Below are positions 15,697 through 18,602 of a DNA stretch of 18,602 nucleotides, one piece after another. The notes below the pieces were generated by a model. It worked only from the letters and a program-made list of their open reading frames with translations. It had not been told where the DNA came from and ran no database searches. Where the stretch lies: positions 1 through 18,602 of the forward strand of contig JBMYRC010000078.1 in the NCBI GenBank assembly GCA_049601975.1. Direction: 5' to 3'. The position numbers were made by a program, and so were the translations under genes. This DNA is from UBA6544 sp049601975. Its GTDB lineage: Bacteria; Pseudomonadota; Alphaproteobacteria; UBA8366. The first letter of the stretch is position 1; each line of letters begins with the position of its first letter.

Positions 15697-16614
15697 ATGA
15701 CATCGCGCCCAACTATGCCGGTCACCGTTATTGGTGGATATCTCGGTGCTGGAAAGACAACATTAATTAACCAGCTTTTACGCCATGCTGATGGGACGCG
15801 CTTGGCGGTGCTCGTCAACGATTTCGGCGAGTTGCCGATCGATGCAGATTTGATCGAAAGCCGGGACGATAACGTCATCAGCATTACAGGTGGCTGCGTC
15901 TGCTGCTCCTACGGCAGTGATCTGATGGAGGCGTTAATCGATCTCGATCAGATGGACCCGGCCCCCGACCATTTACTGATCGAGACCAGCGGCGTCGGTC
16001 TTCCTGACGCCATTGCCCAATCGGTGCAATTGATACCGCGCTACACCATCGATGGCATTGTTGTCCTGGCGGATGCGGAAACTGTGCGCAATCGGGGCGA
16101 GGACCGCTATCTGCACGACACGATCACCCGACAGCTTGCGGCGGCGGATGTCGTAATGCTCAACAAGGTCGATCTTTTGGCGCCGGAAGCCTTGGCCAAG
16201 ACACGAGAATGGCTCGAAGAAAAAATTGCAGAAATTCCGATCGTTGAAACGGTGAACGCGGATGTGCCGCTGGCCGTCGTTTTAGGTGTCGGGCATTTGT
16301 TTGACGAGAAGCGGACCAAAACACATGGTCATCATCACGCCAATCATGAAACGGATGTGTTCGAGATTGATCGTCCGGTGAATCCCGAGGCTCTTATGGA
16401 TAGGCTGAGCGCGCAGGCGCTTGGATTGATCCGTGTGAAAGGATTTGTCCAATCATCGGACGGCCGCTTTTGTGCTGTTCAATCCGTCGGCCGTCGTTGG
16501 ACGGTATCCGAGACATCACCGACCGGCGAAGAGAAGGGTCGTATCGTCTGTATTACCCATATGCCACCGATTGATTCGCAGGCTATCTCCCGGATTATTA
16601 ACAAGTTGGATTAA
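15697..16614 (+). CDS. COG0523 (CobW/ZNG1-like) GTP-dependent metal chaperone
   Basis: A 305-residue G3E GTPase. Walker A is GGYLGAGKTT (13-22), the metal-binding CxCC motif is GGCVCC (Cys67, Cys69, Cys70), the guanine-specificity motif is NKVD (156-159), and a His-rich stretch HGHHHANH (210-217) leads to the CobW C-terminal domain. The family inserts or delivers Zn, Co, Ni or Fe to client enzymes; genomic neighbours often reveal the client. Here the start codon lies two bases after the amidohydrolase stop, without a ribosome binding site of its own, pointing to coupled translation and to the amidohydrolase as likely client. A start at 15715 (MPVTVIGG) is also possible. Its TAA shares the TTAA at 16611-16614 with the convergent MaoC gene. 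Confidence 0.93.
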   Translation: MTSRPTMPVTVIGGYLGAGKTTLINQLLRHADGTRLAVLVNDFGELPIDADLIESRDDNVISITGGCVCCSYGSDLMEALIDLDQMDPAPDHLLIETSGVGLPDAIAQSVQLIPRYTIDGIVVLADAETVRNRGEDRYLHDTITRQLAAADVVMLNKVDLLAPEALAKTREWLEEKIAEIPIVETVNADVPLAVVLGVGHLFDEKRTKTHGHHHANHETDVFEIDRPVNPEALMDRLSAQALGLIRVKGFVQSSDGRFCAVQSVGRRWTVSETSPTGEEKGRIVCITHMPPIDSQAISRIINKLD

Positions 16615-17120
16615 TGTTCTCGGCGCGCAATCAGCACAACTTCGTCTAGGGTCAAAACCGGATCACCGGTCTTCTGATCGACGATTTCGCTGTGGATGAA
16701 GATGACACCGCGCCCCGGTTTGCTTGAGGGGCGTTTGCTCGTGACCCGACGCATAAAGCGCAGGTCGTCGCCGGCCTTCACACCGCGCACAAAGCGAATT
16801 TTCAATTCAATCCCGCCCATCAAAGCCCAGACTTCTCTGAAATCATTGAGCAATTGATGGCCGAGTTTAAACCACAAGCTGATCGTGTAGCCGCCGCTGG
16901 CGACTAAATCGCCGAACACTGATTCCTTGGCGAGGTCTTCGTCGACATGGAACGGCCACGGATCGTATTCGTGGGCGAAGGCGAGCATCTCGTCGCGGTC
17001 GACGATGATCTGTCCGCCCCATTGTTCGTGGCCGTCGACCAAATCCTCGTAATAGAGGACCGGCACACCTGGCGGCGCGCCGGTCCAACTTGGGCCTTCG
17101 CGAATAGGCGTGTCGGTCAA
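16611..17120 (-). CDS. MaoC-like (R)-enoyl-CoA hydratase/dehydratase
   Basis: A 169-residue single hot-dog domain protein. The hydratase signature is Asp53-Pro-Trp-Pro-Phe-His58 in HEYDPWPFHVDED, the catalytic Asp/His pair five residues apart as in R-specific enoyl-CoA hydratases, followed by FGDLVASGGYT. The start is TTG at 17120, overlapping the TGA of the dehydrogenase gene (TTGA, 17120-17117). The next in-frame ATG is at residue 45, after conserved sequence, so coupled initiation at TTG is the best reading. Related proteins hydrate enoyl-CoA or mesaconyl-CoA-type substrates. It is the last gene of the three-gene leftward operon. The exact acyl group is unknown. Confidence 0.88.
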   Translation of the reverse strand: MTDTPIREGPSWTGAPPGVPVLYYEDLVDGHEQWGGQIIVDRDEMLAFAHEYDPWPFHVDEDLAKESVFGDLVASGGYTISLWFKLGHQLLNDFREVWALMGGIELKIRFVRGVKAGDDLRFMRRVTSKRPSSKPGRGVIFIHSEIVDQKTGDPVLTLDEVVLIARREH

Positions 17121-18004
17121 AGTTCGAGGCCGCCGTTCGCCTCGATCCAGCGGGCTATCTCGCTATTGTCTGCATTGTCGATCAGGTGATTGCGCGCGGA
17201 TTGATACATCTCATGGACGGTACTGCCGATTGTCCAGGGCACCTGCATTTCATGGGCGAGGTCGAGCGCCGTCGCCACGTCCTTGATCATCAGATCCATG
17301 GAGAAGCCAGAATTGAACTCGCGGCTTAGCACGTACTCCTTGAGCTTGCCCTCGGTTGCGCTGTTCTTGCCGCTCGAGAAGTTTAGGATATCAACCATAT
17401 TCTGCGGATCGAGGCCGAATTTCTTGCCCACCACCAATGCCTCAATCCCGACCAGAAGGTTGGTCGCAGACAAAACGTTGTTGATTGACTTCATGGCATG
17501 AGCGGAGCCGAGGCCGCCGGTCTCGAAGATTTGCCCGCCCATGGTTTCGAGCGCCGGGCGAACCTTCTCGATGTCTTCTTTCTCGCCGCCGACCATGATG
17601 GCGATGGTGCCCTCAATGGCGCGGGGCACGCCGCCGGAGACCGGGGCGTCGACCATGCGAATGCCGCGCTCAGCAAGTTCCTTGCCAAGCTCAATGGTGC
17701 CCATCGGCGCGGAAGACGACATATCGACCAGAACGGAACCTTCCGACATCCCTTCCGCCACGCCGCCGTCGCCAAGGATGGCGTCTCGGACGATTTTGCC
17801 GTTGGGCAGACAGGTAAAGACCGCGTCGGCATCTTGTCCGACCGCCGCCATACCGTTTGCTGGGCGGGCTGTTTCGTATTCCGCGGTGAACGCATCAACC
17901 GCCACCTTATTCAGGTCACCGATGATGACTTCGTTCCCACTGCGGGCCAGATTGGCGGCCATGGGACCGCCCATATTACCGATACCAACATATCCAAAGC
18001 GCAT
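17117..18004 (-). CDS. Beta-hydroxyacid dehydrogenase (3-hydroxyisobutyrate dehydrogenase family)
   Basis: 295 residues. The NAD(P) motif GIGNMG (7-12) opens the protein, the substrate-binding DAPVSGGVPRA lies at about 119-129, catalytic Lys172 in HAMKSINN, and GFSMDLMIKD at about 233-242. This is the full motif set of the 3-hydroxyisobutyrate, tartronate semialdehyde and glyoxylate/succinic semialdehyde reductase family. I start at 18004 because AGGAG lies eight bases upstream; ATG 18010 is only two bases from it and would add Met-Ser. A longer frame reaching 18082 lies inside the CMD gene and is noise. It begins within about ten bases of the CMD stop and overlaps the MaoC start. The substrate is undetermined. 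Confidence 0.93.
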   Translation of the reverse strand: MRFGYVGIGNMGGPMAANLARSGNEVIIGDLNKVAVDAFTAEYETARPANGMAAVGQDADAVFTCLPNGKIVRDAILGDGGVAEGMSEGSVLVDMSSSAPMGTIELGKELAERGIRMVDAPVSGGVPRAIEGTIAIMVGGEKEDIEKVRPALETMGGQIFETGGLGSAHAMKSINNVLSATNLLVGIEALVVGKKFGLDPQNMVDILNFSSGKNSATEGKLKEYVLSREFNSGFSMDLMIKDVATALDLAHEMQVPWTIGSTVHEMYQSARNHLIDNADNSEIARWIEANGGLEL

Positions 18005-18015
18005 GCTCATTACTC

Positions 18016-18402
18016 CTAATCGTCTCCGCCATCGTATTCGGCGAATATTTCCTTGGCGATCTTGAACCCGCTGACAGCGCAAGGGGCCCCCGCGTAGACG
18101 CCAATGTGTAATAGAATGGCGGCGATCTCATCCTTGCTGACGCCGTTGTTCAAAGCGCCCTTCAGATGGAGGCGCAATTCTTCATGACGCGGCAGGCCGG
18201 CCAAAAGCGCCACGTTGATCATGCTGCGCGTCTTTTTATCGATGGTCTCGTCTTGCCAGACCGTACCCCAGGCATGTTCCGTCACGAAATCTTGCAGTTT
18301 TTTCGTAAAATCATCGGCATTGTTGATCGAATTATCGACATATTCCGACCCGAGAACCTGCTTTCGGACCGCCAGTCCAGCTTCGTAGGCATCAGAGGCC
18401 AT
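18016..18402 (-). CDS. Carboxymuconolactone decarboxylase (CMD) family protein
   Basis: A 128-residue all-helical protein matching the length of 4-carboxymuconolactone decarboxylases (PcaC). The core is RSMINVALLAG, then LRLHLKGALNNGVSKDEIAAILLHIGVYAGAPCAVSGF (about 77-113). It lacks the CxxC of AhpD-type peroxidases, having a single Cys108. No other protocatechuate-pathway gene is nearby, so a general CMD-family role is safer than PcaC. The start at 18402 has GGAGA eight bases upstream. Between them is a start-stop element ATGTAATG in which a minimal ATG-TAA overlaps the true start. It is the first gene of a three-gene leftward operon with the dehydrogenase and MaoC genes. Confidence 0.9.
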   Translation of the reverse strand: MASDAYEAGLAVRKQVLGSEYVDNSINNADDFTKKLQDFVTEHAWGTVWQDETIDKKTRSMINVALLAGLPRHEELRLHLKGALNNGVSKDEIAAILLHIGVYAGAPCAVSGFKIAKEIFAEYDGGDD

Positions 18403-18582
18403 TACATTATTCTCCTCATGTTTGGAAGTTGACGCCGCGACGGGAACTTTTCCCGTAGGGCCATTGTCTACAAACATGCGCCGGCCAAATGTTCCGGCAA
18501 GGTAATGGGGGAAGCTTGTGGAAAATCCGGTATTTTGATGCCAATGGCCTAACACGGGGAACGCACAACAAGGCTAACCGCC
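18403..18582. promoter_or_regulatory. Divergent upstream region with a perfect 7-bp inverted repeat
   Basis: ACGGGAA-CTT-TTCCCGT (18440-18456) is a perfect inverted repeat of 7-bp arms and 3-base spacer, about 40 bases before the CMD start. It is a good candidate operator for a dimeric regulator, or a small mRNA hairpin. No regulator gene for it is visible in the window. No confident promoter hexamers were found. Confidence 0.5.
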
Positions 18583-18602
18583 ATGGTGTTCAAGAAGAAG
18601 GA
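18583..18602 (+). CDS. Possible start of a rightward gene, cut by the right edge
   Basis: ATG at 18583 gives MVFKKK before the window ends. AAGG lies nine bases upstream. The position, divergent from the CMD operon after a 180-base gap, suits a gene start. Only six codons are visible, so no function can be given. Confidence 0.3.

Noticed and set aside
18403..18555. N-terminal extension of the CMD protein up to 18555
   Set aside because: The good ribosome binding site and family length support the start at 18402; the extension would cover the inverted repeat and has no family similarity.
1..18602. CRISPR array, tRNA, insertion sequence or prophage
   Set aside because: No regularly spaced repeats, tRNA-like cloverleaf, transposase or integrase motifs, or terminal repeats were seen on either strand.

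Overview
The window (about 18.6 kb, moderately GC-rich, densely coding) looks like a chromosomal accessory or catabolic region of an alphaproteobacterium, perhaps of Rhodospirillales type. This assignment rests on gene content and protein style (an unusual EF-G-like GTPase, DgdA-like aminotransferase, SDR, TauD and MaoC families, Tat-exported MsrP); there is no rRNA or other marker gene. I see no tRNA, rRNA, CRISPR array, transposase, phage gene or attachment site.

Layout. (1) 1-899: the possible 5' end of a leftward gene that runs off the left edge, then a leftward SDR dehydrogenase. (2) 900-3428, rightward: an ArsR-type regulator with a vicinal Cys pair and a COG0701 permease with cysteine motifs, behind an AT-rich divergent promoter region with two dyads, then a TauD-type dioxygenase. 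(3) 3585-11838, leftward run, read from right to left: class III aminotransferase (dialkylglycine-decarboxylase-like), a frameshifted lipoprotein, a HAD phosphatase, a PanE-type ketopantoate reductase, an EF-G-like GTPase split into two overlapping frames, a 2-oxopent-4-enoate-hydratase-like enzyme, and an orphan MsrP (no MsrQ). (4) 11945-16614, rightward: beta-lactamase-family serine hydrolase, a second TauD-type dioxygenase, a YtcJ-like amidohydrolase whose natural start is followed by a TAA at codon 5, and a COG0523 GTP-dependent metal chaperone. (5) 16611-18402, leftward: a carboxymuconolactone-decarboxylase-like protein, a beta-hydroxyacid dehydrogenase and a MaoC hydratase in a tight coupled operon. 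A possible new rightward gene starts at 18583.

Functionally, most products are enzymes for oxidising, hydrating, hydrolysing or transaminating small organic acids and amides. The substrate cannot be read from the sequence. Probable partnerships are the arsR/permease pair, the COG0523 chaperone with the metal-dependent amidohydrolase, and the CMD/dehydrogenase/MaoC trio.

The most striking observation is that three genes are interrupted: the EF-G-like gene and the lipoprotein each lack one base relative to a continuous frame, and the amidohydrolase has a nonsense codon right after a strong ribosome binding site. The EF-G-like break creates an ATGA stop/start overlap, so the two halves could still be made as separate polypeptides. 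The same GTPase has Ser where canonical translation GTPases carry the catalytic His. I found no clear-cut new defence or mobile system.
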